Position numbers and translations under genes: made by a program. Shown piece after piece: positions 37,331-45,117 of a DNA stretch of 64,000 nucleotides (within the stretch, counting starts at the first letter, position 1; each line of letters opens with the position of its first letter). Below the pieces are notes generated by a model, which saw nothing but the letters and a program-made list of their open reading frames with translations, was not told the origin of the DNA and did not search any database. The stretch spans positions 282,921-346,920 of the forward strand of contig NZ_JAVFJK010000004.1 of assembly GCF_030908215.1 (NCBI RefSeq), in the 5' to 3' direction. The DNA is from Sinomonas sp. ASV486. Lineage in GTDB: Bacteria > Actinomycetota > Actinomycetes > Actinomycetales > Micrococcaceae.

Positions 37331-38344
37331 TCAGAAGGCGGCCGGCGGTGCGGTTGACTCCCGGACGATGAGCCGCTGCACGGCGGTCTCGGAGTGCACT
37401 GCGCCGATCTCGCCACCGATTTCGGCGAGCAGCATCTGCGTTCCACGACGTGCCTGTGACGTCGGGTCCTGCCACACAGTCGTCAGCCCCGCCGAGGCTC
37501 CCATCTCGTGCCCGTCGATTCCCACGACCGAAAGGTCCTCGGGCACCCGGACGCCGTGGCGCCGGGCCTCGAAGAGCACGCCGAGGGCCATCTCGTCCGA
37601 GGCGCAGGCAATGGCCGTCGGCCGCGGCTCGGGAAGCTCCATGAAGCGGCGCATCGCCTCAACGCCGCTCTCCACCGTGAAATTGCCGAAGAACTCGGCG
37701 TCGGGATTGAGTTCGAGCTCGGCGTCGTGCACGGCGTCGTGAAAGCCTTCGACGCGGATCTTGGGAACGGAGAAGTTGAGCTCCGCATCGCCGCTGCCGT
37801 GAAGGAGGGCAATATGCCGATGCCCGAGCCCAATGAGGTGCTGCGTGATGCTCCGAGCGGCCAGGTAGTCATCGATGCCCACGCTCGAGCAGCCCCGCAC
37901 GGGTCCGCCGACCACGACGAGTGGCATGTCAATCGCATGGAGGTCGTCGATCTCTTCCGGATGGAGGAACATGCACAGGAGGAGGAGCGCGTCGATCTGC
38001 TTATGCACCATGGACCGGCTGAAGAGGCGTTCACGCGGGGTAATCCGGCCGCCCAGGTTGAAGAGCGAGAGGTTGTAGCCGCGCTCGTGCAATTCCTGAT
38101 CGACCCCGGCGATCGCCTTACCGAAGAACCATCGGTCCACGTAGGGCGCGAGCACACCGATCGTCCGCGTCTTTCCGGTCGCAAGCCGAGATGCCGCCGA
38201 CGACGGCACGTACCCGAGATCCTCAGCCGTCGCGAGGATCTTGGCACGCGTCGCGGGCGAGACGCGGGGGAGGCCGCGGATGGCCCGAGAAACCGTGGCC
38301 GTCGAGACCCCTGCTGCGGCGGCGACATCATCGATCCCTACCAT
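37331..38344 (-). CDS. LacI-family transcriptional regulator 3
   Basis: Protein of 337 residues. HTH IDDVAAAAGVSTATVSRAIRGLPRV, hinge YVPSSAASRLATGK, effector domain from TIGVLAPYVDRWFFGKAIAGV to VVGIDGHEMGASAGLTTVWQ. It lies downstream of, and on the same strand as, the third sugar importer, 51 bp after a small membrane-protein gene. The importer promoter carries GTAAGCGCTTGC, a different LacI-type palindrome from that of the uronate regulon and the likely target. ATG 38344 follows GGAGAGG. Confidence 0.87.
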   Translation of the reverse strand: MVGIDDVAAAAGVSTATVSRAIRGLPRVSPATRAKILATAEDLGYVPSSAASRLATGKTRTIGVLAPYVDRWFFGKAIAGVDQELHERGYNLSLFNLGGRITPRERLFSRSMVHKQIDALLLLCMFLHPEEIDDLHAIDMPLVVVGGPVRGCSSVGIDDYLAARSITQHLIGLGHRHIALLHGSGDAELNFSVPKIRVEGFHDAVHDAELELNPDAEFFGNFTVESGVEAMRRFMELPEPRPTAIACASDEMALGVLFEARRHGVRVPEDLSVVGIDGHEMGASAGLTTVWQDPTSQARRGTQMLLAEIGGEIGAVHSETAVQRLIVRESTAPPAAF

Positions 38345-38395
38345 GATCCTCTCCGTTGCCCTCGGACGCGGACACGCACAAAGGGCTGCCACGGA

Positions 38396-38698
38396 CTAAC
38401 GCTCGGGATCGTCCTTGGAGCCTCGCAGTGTTCTCCGCCGAAGCGCCCACAAGCCGACCATCGCTGCAAGCACACCAGCCAGCCCGAGCGCCCACCCGAG
38501 GGCTGGCTGCCCCGTCACCTCGAGCCACACAGTCGCCACCAGGAGGACGAGTGCCCAGAATCCGAGGAATCCGATGAAGATCTCGAACTGCTCGATGACC
38601 GCCCGTCGGTGGTCGGCGGAGCGGCGATATGCCGCACCACCGACCGCGAACGGGCCCCAGGGTAACCGACGACGCTGTTCCGTGTGGTGCTCCGTCAC
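38396..38698 (-). CDS. small two-helix membrane protein coupled to an ABC importer
   Basis: Protein of 100 residues. Basic N terminus (EQRRRLPWGPFAVGGAAYRR), then two hydrophobic segments, FIGFLGFWALVLLVATVWL and ALGWALGLAGVLAAMVGLWAL, and a charged tail RRRTLRGSKDDPER. The GTG start overlaps the stop of the upstream permease by GTGA, so it belongs to the importer operon and is translationally coupled. I recognise no family. It could assist membrane assembly of the transporter or be unrelated to transport. Confidence 0.72.
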   Translation of the reverse strand: MTEHHTEQRRRLPWGPFAVGGAAYRRSADHRRAVIEQFEIFIGFLGFWALVLLVATVWLEVTGQPALGWALGLAGVLAAMVGLWALRRRTLRGSKDDPER

Positions 38699-39576
38699 TT
38701 CACGGCACCGGCAGTCAGACCGGCCACGATCTTGCGCTGGAACACCAGCACGAGGATCACGAGCGGGACGGTGACGATAGTCCCGGCTGCCATGACGGCT
38801 GTATACGGCTCTTGGTGCGGCTGCGCCCCGGCGAAGTACGCGATCGCCACGGTCACGGTGCGGGTCGAGTCCGAGGAGAGCTGGCTCGCGATGAGGAACT
38901 CGTTCCAGGCCGAGATGAAGGCGAGGATCGCCGTCGTGAAGGTAGCGGGTGCGGCCAGCGGGAGGATGACCTTCCGGAACGCCTGCCCCTGGGTGCATCC
39001 GTCAATGCGTGCAGACTCCTCGAGTTCCCACGGCATCTCACGGAAGAAGGAGGTGAGCGTGTAGACGGTGAGCGGGAGCACGAACGAGATGTTCGGGATG
39101 ATGAGTACCTGATACGTGCCCATCCAGCCGATGTTCGTGAAGAGCTGGAAGAGCGGCGTCACGATGGCGACACCCGGGAACATCGATGCCCCGAGGATGA
39201 AGCCCATGACGGCGAACTTGAAGCGGAAGTTCAACCGCGCCAAGGCGTAGGCGGCGAAGACGCCGACCACGAGGGCCACAATCGTGGTCACACCCGCGAC
39301 GAGGAGGCTGTTGAGAAGATTCCTCCCGAAGTGGTTGCCGAGGTTCTCGTCGAAAACGGTCGCAAAATTGTCCCACGTGACGTGCGTGGGCCAGATGGAC
39401 GGGTCAAACGTGAAGCCAGTGTCGCGGAACGCAGTAACGATCATCCAGTAGGCCGGAGCAAGGCACCAGACCAGGATCACTACAGCGGAGACGTAGGTGC
39501 GGACCTGCCCCCAATCGAACTTCTTGCGGCGCACAGGCATCGTCGCTGTTCGCGGGAGCGTGGCGGTGGCTGCCAT
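38695..39576 (-). CDS. CUT1 ABC transporter permease (MalG type), third importer
   Basis: Protein of 293 residues, six membrane segments, EAA loop EESARIDGCTQGQAFRKVILPL, and MalG-type end KIVAGLTAGAVK. N terminus carries a short basic cytoplasmic tail (PVRRKKFDWGQ). ATG lies one base after the stop of the MalF-type partner, and its own stop overlaps the small membrane-protein gene. Confidence 0.87.
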   Translation of the reverse strand: MAATATLPRTATMPVRRKKFDWGQVRTYVSAVVILVWCLAPAYWMIVTAFRDTGFTFDPSIWPTHVTWDNFATVFDENLGNHFGRNLLNSLLVAGVTTIVALVVGVFAAYALARLNFRFKFAVMGFILGASMFPGVAIVTPLFQLFTNIGWMGTYQVLIIPNISFVLPLTVYTLTSFFREMPWELEESARIDGCTQGQAFRKVILPLAAPATFTTAILAFISAWNEFLIASQLSSDSTRTVTVAIAYFAGAQPHQEPYTAVMAAGTIVTVPLVILVLVFQRKIVAGLTAGAVK

Positions 39577-39577
39577 G

Positions 39578-40588
39578 TCACTTCCTTCCCGAGGAGGTCG
39601 CCGCGCCCACGGCGTTGGCGCCGAGGAAGCGGACGAAGATGAAGGCGACGATGAAGATCACTAGGAAGGTGATCGTCGAGAGCGCGGCGGCACTGTTGAA
39701 CCCTTGGCGGATCTGATCGACCACGAGGATCGAGAGCGTCGACGTGTTGTTCGCACCCTGGGTCATGATGTACGGCAGGTCGAACATGCGCAGCGCATCG
39801 AGCGCGCGGAAGAGGACCGCAACCATGAGCGCGGGCCTGACGAGCGGGAGCGTTATCTGGGTGAAGCGCTGCCAGGTGCTGGCGCCGTCGACCTTCGCGG
39901 CCTCGTAGACCTCGTCCGGGATGAGCTGGAGCCCGGCGAGGATGAGCAGGGCCATGAACGGGGTGGTCTTCCAGACATCCGAGATGATGATGGCCCACTT
40001 TGCGGGCCACTCTGATCCGGTCCAGAGGATCTGGGTGCCGAAGAGCTTGTTGGCGATGCCCTCAAACGCGAAGATGAAGAACCACAGCTTGGCCGTTACT
40101 GCGGTCGGGATGGCCCAGGGCACGAGAACGGCGGCGCGGACGGCGCTGCGACCACGGAAGACCCTCGCCATGATGATGGCCATCCAGAAGCCGATCACGG
40201 TCTCGAGTGCCACCGTGACCACCGCGAAGAAGAACGTGGTCCCCATCGAGCTCCAGAACTGCGAGCCGAGCGTACCCGGAGGGCACGACTGGCCGCTGCA
40301 CTGCTGGAACAGCCAATCGGAATAGTTGCTGAATCCGGCTGAACCGCCCTCCTCGAAGAGGCCTGTAGTCGGGTTGAGGGCCGCGTCCTTCTGGAAGGAC
40401 ATGATGATGGCGTTGACGACCGGGTAGATGATCACGATCGCCAGGAGAATGAGCGTCGGCAGCAGGAGCATGGAGGCCCAGCGTCCCTGGGTCACCTGCT
40501 TGCGGTCAGCGCTCTCCCGGCCGGGCATCTGATGGACTCCACTCGGCGCGGTCTTCTCAGAGGGCCGTGATGGGACCTCAGTGGACAT
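39578..40588 (-). CDS. CUT1 ABC transporter permease (MalF type), third importer
   Basis: Protein of 336 residues, longer than its two counterparts because of a periplasmic loop after TM1 (DAALNPTTGLFEEGGSAG) containing two cysteines (QQCSGQSCPPG). EAA loop YEAAKVDGASTWQRFTQITLPL. The cysteine pair is absent from the other two MalF-type subunits here and could form a disulfide outside the membrane. ATG 40588 has AGGAG seven bases upstream. Confidence 0.87.
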   Translation of the reverse strand: MSTEVPSRPSEKTAPSGVHQMPGRESADRKQVTQGRWASMLLLPTLILLAIVIIYPVVNAIIMSFQKDAALNPTTGLFEEGGSAGFSNYSDWLFQQCSGQSCPPGTLGSQFWSSMGTTFFFAVVTVALETVIGFWMAIIMARVFRGRSAVRAAVLVPWAIPTAVTAKLWFFIFAFEGIANKLFGTQILWTGSEWPAKWAIIISDVWKTTPFMALLILAGLQLIPDEVYEAAKVDGASTWQRFTQITLPLVRPALMVAVLFRALDALRMFDLPYIMTQGANNTSTLSILVVDQIRQGFNSAAALSTITFLVIFIVAFIFVRFLGANAVGAATSSGRK

Positions 40589-40665
40589 GATGACTCCTGT
40601 TCTCAGTGTCCGTCAGGGGCAGGCGGTCCGGCACCCGCAGGCGCCGGACCGCCCTTCCGCAACGG

Positions 40666-41964
40666 TTACTTGGCGCCTGCCGCGACGAGTGCCGACTGCA
40701 TGTCGGTCAATGCCTGATCCACGGACTTCTCGCCCTTGAGGGCCGAGTAGCTGTTGTCCTGGATGGCCTTCGTGACGCCCGGGTAGAACGGTGTCACGGG
40801 ACGCGGCACGGCGTTCTGGATCGAGGTCAGCAGGGTGGGGAGGTACGGCAGCTTGGCTGTCAGGGCCGAATCCTTGTACAGGTTGCCGATTACCGGGGCA
40901 AGCGAACCCTGGGTCGCGAAGAACTTCTGCTCCTCGTCACTCGTGAGGAACTTCAGGAAGTCCAGCGCGGTGGCCTTGTTCTTGGAGTAGACGCTGATAG
41001 CCGCACTGTGGCCACCGAGCGACGAGGCGCCCGGGCCACTCATGCCGGGAAGCGGCGCGATGCCGAACTTGTCAGCGACCTTGGACGATCCATCAGTCTT
41101 GGAGGCGAGGTTGTAGACATACGGCCAGTTGCGCAGGAACAGGAGCTTCCCGTCCTGGAACGCGGTACGGCTGTCCTCTTCCTTGAAGGTGATGGCCTCG
41201 GGAGGGATGTTGCCGTTCTTGAATGCTTCGACGAGCTTGCCGAGCCCGGTCTTCGACTCAGACGAGTTCACCGTGGCCTTGCCGGAATCGTCGACGATCT
41301 TGCCGCCGAACGTGTTCATGGCCTCAGCAGCGTTGACCGTGAGCCCCTCGTACTTCTGGAACTGGCCCGCGTAGCAGCCCATGTTGTTCGTCTTGGCGAT
41401 GGAGCACATGCCCATCATCTCGTCCCACGTCTTGGGAGGCGTCGGGACAAGGTCCTTGCGGTAGTAGAGCAGGCCGCCGTCGGACGAGACGGGCGCGGCG
41501 AACAGGGTGTTGTTGTACGTAGCGGCCTTGACCGTGGCCGGCAGGAAGGTTGAGGTATCGAGGGCCGTCTTGTCCTTGAGCGGCTGCAGCCAGCCCTTGG
41601 CCGCGAATTCTGCGGTCCACACCACGTCGACGCTCATGACGTCGTAGTTGGCATCCTTGGCCTGGAAGTGCTGCACGAGGTCGTCGTGCTGCTGGTCGGC
41701 CGAGTCGGACTGTTCCTTGAAGGTGACCTTCTGATCCGCGTGGGCGGCGTTCCACTTGTCGACGAGCGGGCGGACAACATCGGAGTTGTCTTTGCCCTGG
41801 ACGTAGGTGATGGGGCCGCGTCCGTCGACGTTGCTGGCGGCGTCGCCGCCGCTCGTGCTCCCGCTGCCCCCGCTGGACCCGCCGCTACAGGCAGAGAGTG
41901 CCAGGACCAGGACGCTCGCAGTCGCGAGAGGAGGGGCAAACCTGGAGAACTTGCGGTTTCTCAT
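40666..41964 (-). CDS. sugar-binding lipoprotein, third importer
   Basis: Protein of 432 residues. Signal peptide with lipobox LSAC and cysteine 26, a long Gly/Ser linker, then an SBP_bac_1 trehalose/maltose-like fold (DNSDVVRPLVDKWNAAHADQ, YDVMSVDVVWTAEFAAKGWL, AAPVSSDGGLLYYRKDLV). These motifs resemble ThuE/LpqY-type binding proteins, which bind trehalose or related disaccharides; the ligand is not proven. ATG 41964 has AGGAG six bases upstream. First gene of its operon, under a promoter with a LacI-type palindrome. Confidence 0.86.
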   Translation of the reverse strand: MRNRKFSRFAPPLATASVLVLALSACSGGSSGGSGSTSGGDAASNVDGRGPITYVQGKDNSDVVRPLVDKWNAAHADQKVTFKEQSDSADQQHDDLVQHFQAKDANYDVMSVDVVWTAEFAAKGWLQPLKDKTALDTSTFLPATVKAATYNNTLFAAPVSSDGGLLYYRKDLVPTPPKTWDEMMGMCSIAKTNNMGCYAGQFQKYEGLTVNAAEAMNTFGGKIVDDSGKATVNSSESKTGLGKLVEAFKNGNIPPEAITFKEEDSRTAFQDGKLLFLRNWPYVYNLASKTDGSSKVADKFGIAPLPGMSGPGASSLGGHSAAISVYSKNKATALDFLKFLTSDEEQKFFATQGSLAPVIGNLYKDSALTAKLPYLPTLLTSIQNAVPRPVTPFYPGVTKAIQDNSYSALKGEKSVDQALTDMQSALVAAGAK

Positions 41965-42034
41965 GCTCGACTCCTGAGTCGGTCAAGGCGGCGTGCAGAA
42001 TGCGTCACCGCCCGATTGATCTGTGGTGAGCATC

Positions 42035-42071
42035 ACACTAGGTCGCACCACAAGGAGGTGCAAGCGCTTAC
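42035..42071 (-). promoter_or_regulatory. promoter and LacI-type operator of the third importer
   Basis: Minus strand GTAAGCGCTTGC (42071-42060) with core AAGCGCTT. Its end overlaps -35 TTGCAC (42058-42063); TAGTGT at 42035-42040 is the -10 after 17 bp. Leader about 64 nt. Architecture matches the uronate promoters but the palindrome differs and there is no extra GGCAA half-site. Confidence 0.75.
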
Positions 42072-42121
42072 GCAGATCGTTTCCTCTCCGTGACCTTTGG
42101 CCCTTCCGCCGGGAAACGCCA

Positions 42122-42150
42122 GCAGGGCGCCCTCCATGAGGACGCCCTGC
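42122..42150 (-). terminator. terminator of the repeat-protein gene
   Basis: GCAGGGCG (42122-42129) pairs with CGCCCTGC (42143-42150); the loop can pair further. It lies 34 bp downstream of the stop of the small gene at 42184-42465. Confidence 0.6.
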
Positions 42151-42183
42151 CTGTGTGAGTCGATGGGGAGGTCAGAAGGGCCC

Positions 42184-42465
42184 TTAGGCCTTGTCTCCCT
42201 TGAAGATCCCGGTGATCTTGGATCCGAGGCCCTTGACGTTCTCCGTCACGTCCTCGGCCAGATCCTTGGCGTGCTGGCCAACGTCTCCCGAGAAGAACTC
42301 CTTGACGTTCTCGGTCGCATCGCTCGCGAATTCCTTGACGTTCTCGGTCGCATCGCTCGCGAATTCCTTGACGTTCTCGGCTGCGTCTGCCGCGATCTCC
42401 TTGCCCTTCTCCACGGCGGCGTCCAAGCCGTCCTTCGCGCCGTCGAAACCGTGGTTCTCACTCAT
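42184..42465 (-). CDS. small LEA-like/YtxH-like repeat protein
   Basis: Protein of 93 residues, highly charged, without signal or membrane segment. It contains 11-residue repeats ENVKEFASDAT, ENVKEFASDAT and ENVKEFFSGDV, with weaker copies on either side, predicted to form an amphipathic helix as in LEA and YtxH/CsbD-type stress proteins. Role in desiccation or envelope stress is inferred. ATG 42465 follows GGGAGGG by six bases. It stands alone between the third importer and the Asp23 operon, followed by a hairpin. Confidence 0.78.
   Translation of the reverse strand: MSENHGFDGAKDGLDAAVEKGKEIAADAAENVKEFASDATENVKEFASDATENVKEFFSGDVGQHAKDLAEDVTENVKGLGSKITGIFKGDKA
42301..42399. repeat. 33-bp tandem repeat inside the LEA-like gene
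   Basis: Two identical 33-bp units (42301-42333, 42334-42366) starting CTTGACGTTCTCGG and a diverged third (42367-42399). Each unit encodes one 11-residue helical repeat, so copy number can change without breaking the frame. Confidence 0.9.
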
Positions 42466-42607
42466 GTGTACCCTCCCTGTCAGGACCGGCCGAGCCGGCT
42501 CGAGTGGACGAGAATGCGCCCCACGCATCAACGTAGGCGCATGCCCATGCCCACACAAGCGGTTCGGCGCCCATCCGGCCCAAGGCCAAAGCGGGCCAGC
42601 CGCACTC

Positions 42608-43252
42608 CTAGCGGACTCGCTCGGCCCGGCTGAATCTCGAGCGCGCGCCGGACGTAATGTGCACGAGGACCGGGACAGAGACGCCCATCACGATCTCGAA
42701 CCGGTCCACGAGCCCTTCGACAGCAGCGGCAAGCGCAGCGGGATCGGCCCCCTGCCGGGCAACGAGGCGGACCTTCAGCGCGGTCCGTCCCTCGAACTCG
42801 ACCGCGGCCACGCTCGTGCCGAGAACGTCCTTCCGTGGCGCGAGCGCCGCAAGCATGGCCTGCTCGACGGCGGTCGCAGCGATGCTCACACGTCCCGGAA
42901 CCTCGCCTTCCGCGAACTCGCCGCCCGGCCGGGCACCGCCGTCGGGTCCGGTCGAGGCCACAAGGTCACGCCGTCCAGTCCCCTGCTGTGCGACCCACCA
43001 GATCATGAGGAGCACGACGGCGACCGCAGCAACCGTCATGAGCAGCCACAGCCAGGACACGCTGGTTCCCGGCACCCGCGACCCCTGGAAGACCGCCCCG
43101 ACGGCCTCTGCCGCCGTGGGCGCCCAGCTGCGCCACCACGTCCCGGCAGCGGGAACACTCGCGAGGAGCACCAGAACGATGCCGAGGGTCAGGACGAGCA
43201 GCCCGAAGAGCAGGATCAGAACGCGGTTGAGGGTCCGCGGCGTTCCGTTCAC
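42608..43252 (-). CDS. AmaP-like alkaline-shock membrane anchor protein
   Basis: Protein of 214 residues. Two N-terminal membrane segments (VLILLFGLLVLTLGIVLVLL and VSWLWLLMTVAAVAVVLLMI) flank a short external loop; a cytoplasmic alpha/beta domain resembling Asp23 follows (RVSIAATAVEQAMLAAL, RTALKVRLVARQG). AmaP tethers Asp23 to the membrane in Firmicutes; the actinobacterial counterpart is inferred to do likewise. GTG overlaps the preceding stop by GTGA. Last gene of the five-gene unit. Confidence 0.75.
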   Translation of the reverse strand: MNGTPRTLNRVLILLFGLLVLTLGIVLVLLASVPAAGTWWRSWAPTAAEAVGAVFQGSRVPGTSVSWLWLLMTVAAVAVVLLMIWWVAQQGTGRRDLVASTGPDGGARPGGEFAEGEVPGRVSIAATAVEQAMLAALAPRKDVLGTSVAAVEFEGRTALKVRLVARQGADPAALAAAVEGLVDRFEIVMGVSVPVLVHITSGARSRFSRAERVR

Positions 43253-43836
43253 GCGCCGATCACCCCGGTGCCCTCGACGCGGACGCGGAGCTGCGGGTAC
43301 GGCTCGGGTGCGAGCCGCACGAGTTCGGCCTCGGTCGCCGCGAGCACGTCCTCACCCCGCACGGGGAGGCCCGAGGTCGGGCGGACGTTGACCGTCGCCT
43401 CCCGATCGCTCAGCACCACGGTCACCTGCTCGGGACGCACGACTGCGGCCGCCCTCGCCCGGCGGGCCAGCGCAGAGGCGAGCACCTCGTCGTCGACCAC
43501 CACAGCGACCCGGCGTCCGGGGAGGGAGCGGCGCCCCCGGCGCCCCGGCCGTACCGCGACGATGACAAGGGCGAGACCGGCCATCGCGACGACGGCGCCG
43601 ACGAGTCCCAGAAGGCCCTGGTTGGTGCCCTCGGGAAGCCGAGCGGTCCACTCGGCCGCCGATTCGGGGTCGATGAGCCACGCCGGCTGTCCGACCGCCT
43701 GGAGCGTGGACTCGAGGAGGAGATACGCGCACGCCGCGGCCACGATCAGCGCGATGAACCCCGCGAGGTAGGCCCGCGAGGAGCTCATCTCGCGACGCAC
43801 CGCGGAATCGAGCCCGTGCGCAGAATTCTCAGCCAC
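43249..43836 (-). CDS. DUF6286-like two-helix membrane protein of the Asp23 operon
   Basis: Protein of 195 residues. Two membrane segments (YLAGFIALIVAAACAYLLLES and GLLGLVGAVVAMAGLALVIVAV), a basic loop GRRGRRSLPGRR, and a C-terminal cytoplasmic domain (VLASALARRARAAAVVRPEQ, ATVNVRPTSGLPV). Resembles the membrane proteins regularly found next to actinobacterial Asp23 genes; the domain number is from memory. Overlaps its upstream neighbour by 8 bp and downstream amaP by 4 bp. Confidence 0.68.
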   Translation of the reverse strand: MAENSAHGLDSAVRREMSSSRAYLAGFIALIVAAACAYLLLESTLQAVGQPAWLIDPESAAEWTARLPEGTNQGLLGLVGAVVAMAGLALVIVAVRPGRRGRRSLPGRRVAVVVDDEVLASALARRARAAAVVRPEQVTVVLSDREATVNVRPTSGLPVRGEDVLAATEAELVRLAPEPYPQLRVRVEGTGVIGA

Positions 43837-44290
43837 GGGTTGCCTCCCGTGCAGGGTTCGTCCCGCCGCCGAGGGCTAGACCGCGTACCGGCCTCCCCAC
43901 TCGCACGCCGGAGATACGGATGTCCACGCGCGAGAGCGTGGCGCCGCTGAGTGTCATGACGGATTCGAGGATCCGGGCCTTGGCCGACGCCGCGCGCTCC
44001 CACACGCTTCCGCCCCACCTGAGCATGTCGGCTGGCCCCGAGACGTCTGCGAGGTCCGGGATCGCGACGGGCGCGACGACGCGGAGGGCGAGCAGGCCGG
44101 CGTCGTCCGACCAATCAGCCCGCACGTCGGCTGGCCGCACGCCGAGCTCCGCCGCCGCGGCGGCCTGCGCGAGCGTCGTGAGGGCCTGCGTGCTCACGCG
44201 GTTCAGCCCCGCGAGGGCACGGCCCGGCGAGCGTGCGGGCGGGGCTGGCAGGCGCCCGGGTTCGCCACTGGAATCGGGAACGGGGATCAC
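43829..44290 (-). CDS. small protein of the Asp23 operon (diverged Asp23-like)
   Basis: Protein of 153 residues. Starts VIPVPDSSGEPGRLP, followed by a helical and beta segment (AGLNRVSTQALTTLAQAAAA, ADWSDDAGLLALRVVAPVAI, ILESVMTLSGATLSRVDIRI) that keeps the general Asp23/Gls24 pattern but lacks its clearest motifs. GTG 44290 overlaps the DUF2273-like stop by GTGA, which fixes the start. Confidence 0.65.
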   Translation of the reverse strand: MIPVPDSSGEPGRLPAPPARSPGRALAGLNRVSTQALTTLAQAAAAAELGVRPADVRADWSDDAGLLALRVVAPVAIPDLADVSGPADMLRWGGSVWERAASAKARILESVMTLSGATLSRVDIRISGVRVGRPVRGLALGGGTNPAREATRG

Positions 44291-44478
44291 GAGGAGGATC
44301 GCCGCCCGATGAGAGCCTCCCAGACGCGCCGCAAGTCGAGCCGGCCGTCGGCGGCCCGGCCGAGGACCGCGCCGACAACCATGAACAGGAGGGAGCCGAG
44401 AAAGCCCCAGAGGCCGAACTGGAAGGACATGAAGGCGAGGAACGCGCCTGCGCCCGCACCCACTATGGTCAGATTCAC
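44287..44478 (-). CDS. DUF2273-like small membrane protein
   Basis: Protein of 63 residues with two hydrophobic segments (VGAGAGAFLAFMSFQFGLWG and FLGSLLFMVVGAVLG) and a basic C terminus (RRVWEALIGRRSSS). This size and layout match DUF2273 proteins encoded within Asp23 operons. GTG overlaps the Asp23 stop by four bases. Confidence 0.75.
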   Translation of the reverse strand: MNLTIVGAGAGAFLAFMSFQFGLWGFLGSLLFMVVGAVLGRAADGRLDLRRVWEALIGRRSSS

Positions 44479-44924
44479 TGGACCTCGATTCCGGACGGCT
44501 TGGCGCCCTGCCGTGCCTCGCCGATATAGACGTCGGCAATCTCGACGTTGACCTCGATGACGGAAAGGCCGGTGAGCGCCTCGACCGCGCGGTACACCGC
44601 GGCCCGGACCCTATCCGCCAGATCCTGGAGGGGGATGCCGTACTGGGCCACGAGCGTGACGTCGATGGCGGCCTGCTTCTGGCCGACCTCCACCCGGACC
44701 CCAGCGGCGCTGTCGCCCGGGTTCTGGCCCACAGCACCTCGGATGGCACCGAGTGCGCGGGACGGCGTGGTCCCGAGCGAGTGGAGACCGGGCACCTGAC
44801 GTGCGGCCGCCGCGGCAACCTTCGCCACGGCCGCCTCATGGACGACTGTCCTGCCAGTGGCCGCCACGGCGTACTCGTCTGAGCGCGCGGCACCGTCCCC
44901 GAACGGGCCTGCCTGCTGGGTCAC
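44475..44924 (-). CDS. Asp23/Gls24-family envelope stress protein
   Basis: Protein of 149 residues. GRTVVHEAAVAKVAAAAARQ, VPGLHSLG, VGQKQAAIDVTLVAQYGIPL, DRVRAAVYRAVEALTGLSV and IEVNVEIADVYI are the Asp23 pattern. Such proteins polymerise near the membrane and relate to cell-envelope stress. It is first gene of a five-gene unit in which every junction overlaps. The upstream gap (44925-45117) has no convincing standard promoter; a stress sigma factor is possible but unproven. Confidence 0.84.
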   Translation of the reverse strand: MTQQAGPFGDGAARSDEYAVAATGRTVVHEAAVAKVAAAAARQVPGLHSLGTTPSRALGAIRGAVGQNPGDSAAGVRVEVGQKQAAIDVTLVAQYGIPLQDLADRVRAAVYRAVEALTGLSVIEVNVEIADVYIGEARQGAKPSGIEVQ

Positions 44925-45117
44925 CGCGCCTCCCCTCGTCGTTGCCCGCCCGTGCCGACGCGGGCACCAGCGGCGGGACGCCTACGCGCACTACCTTAGT
45001 ACGCACCGCTCACACTGCACGCGCTCTTCCGGCCGACTGGCCCGTGTGCCAGCATGACCTGAGATTCAATGCGCCATGGCCGGGCTGGGGAGTCGGACGC
45101 ACGGCGAGGAGGATGCT

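Noticed and set aside
42301-42399. The 33-bp tandem units as a CRISPR array.
   Set aside because: Units are directly adjacent with no spacers, lie inside a coding frame and no cas gene is near.
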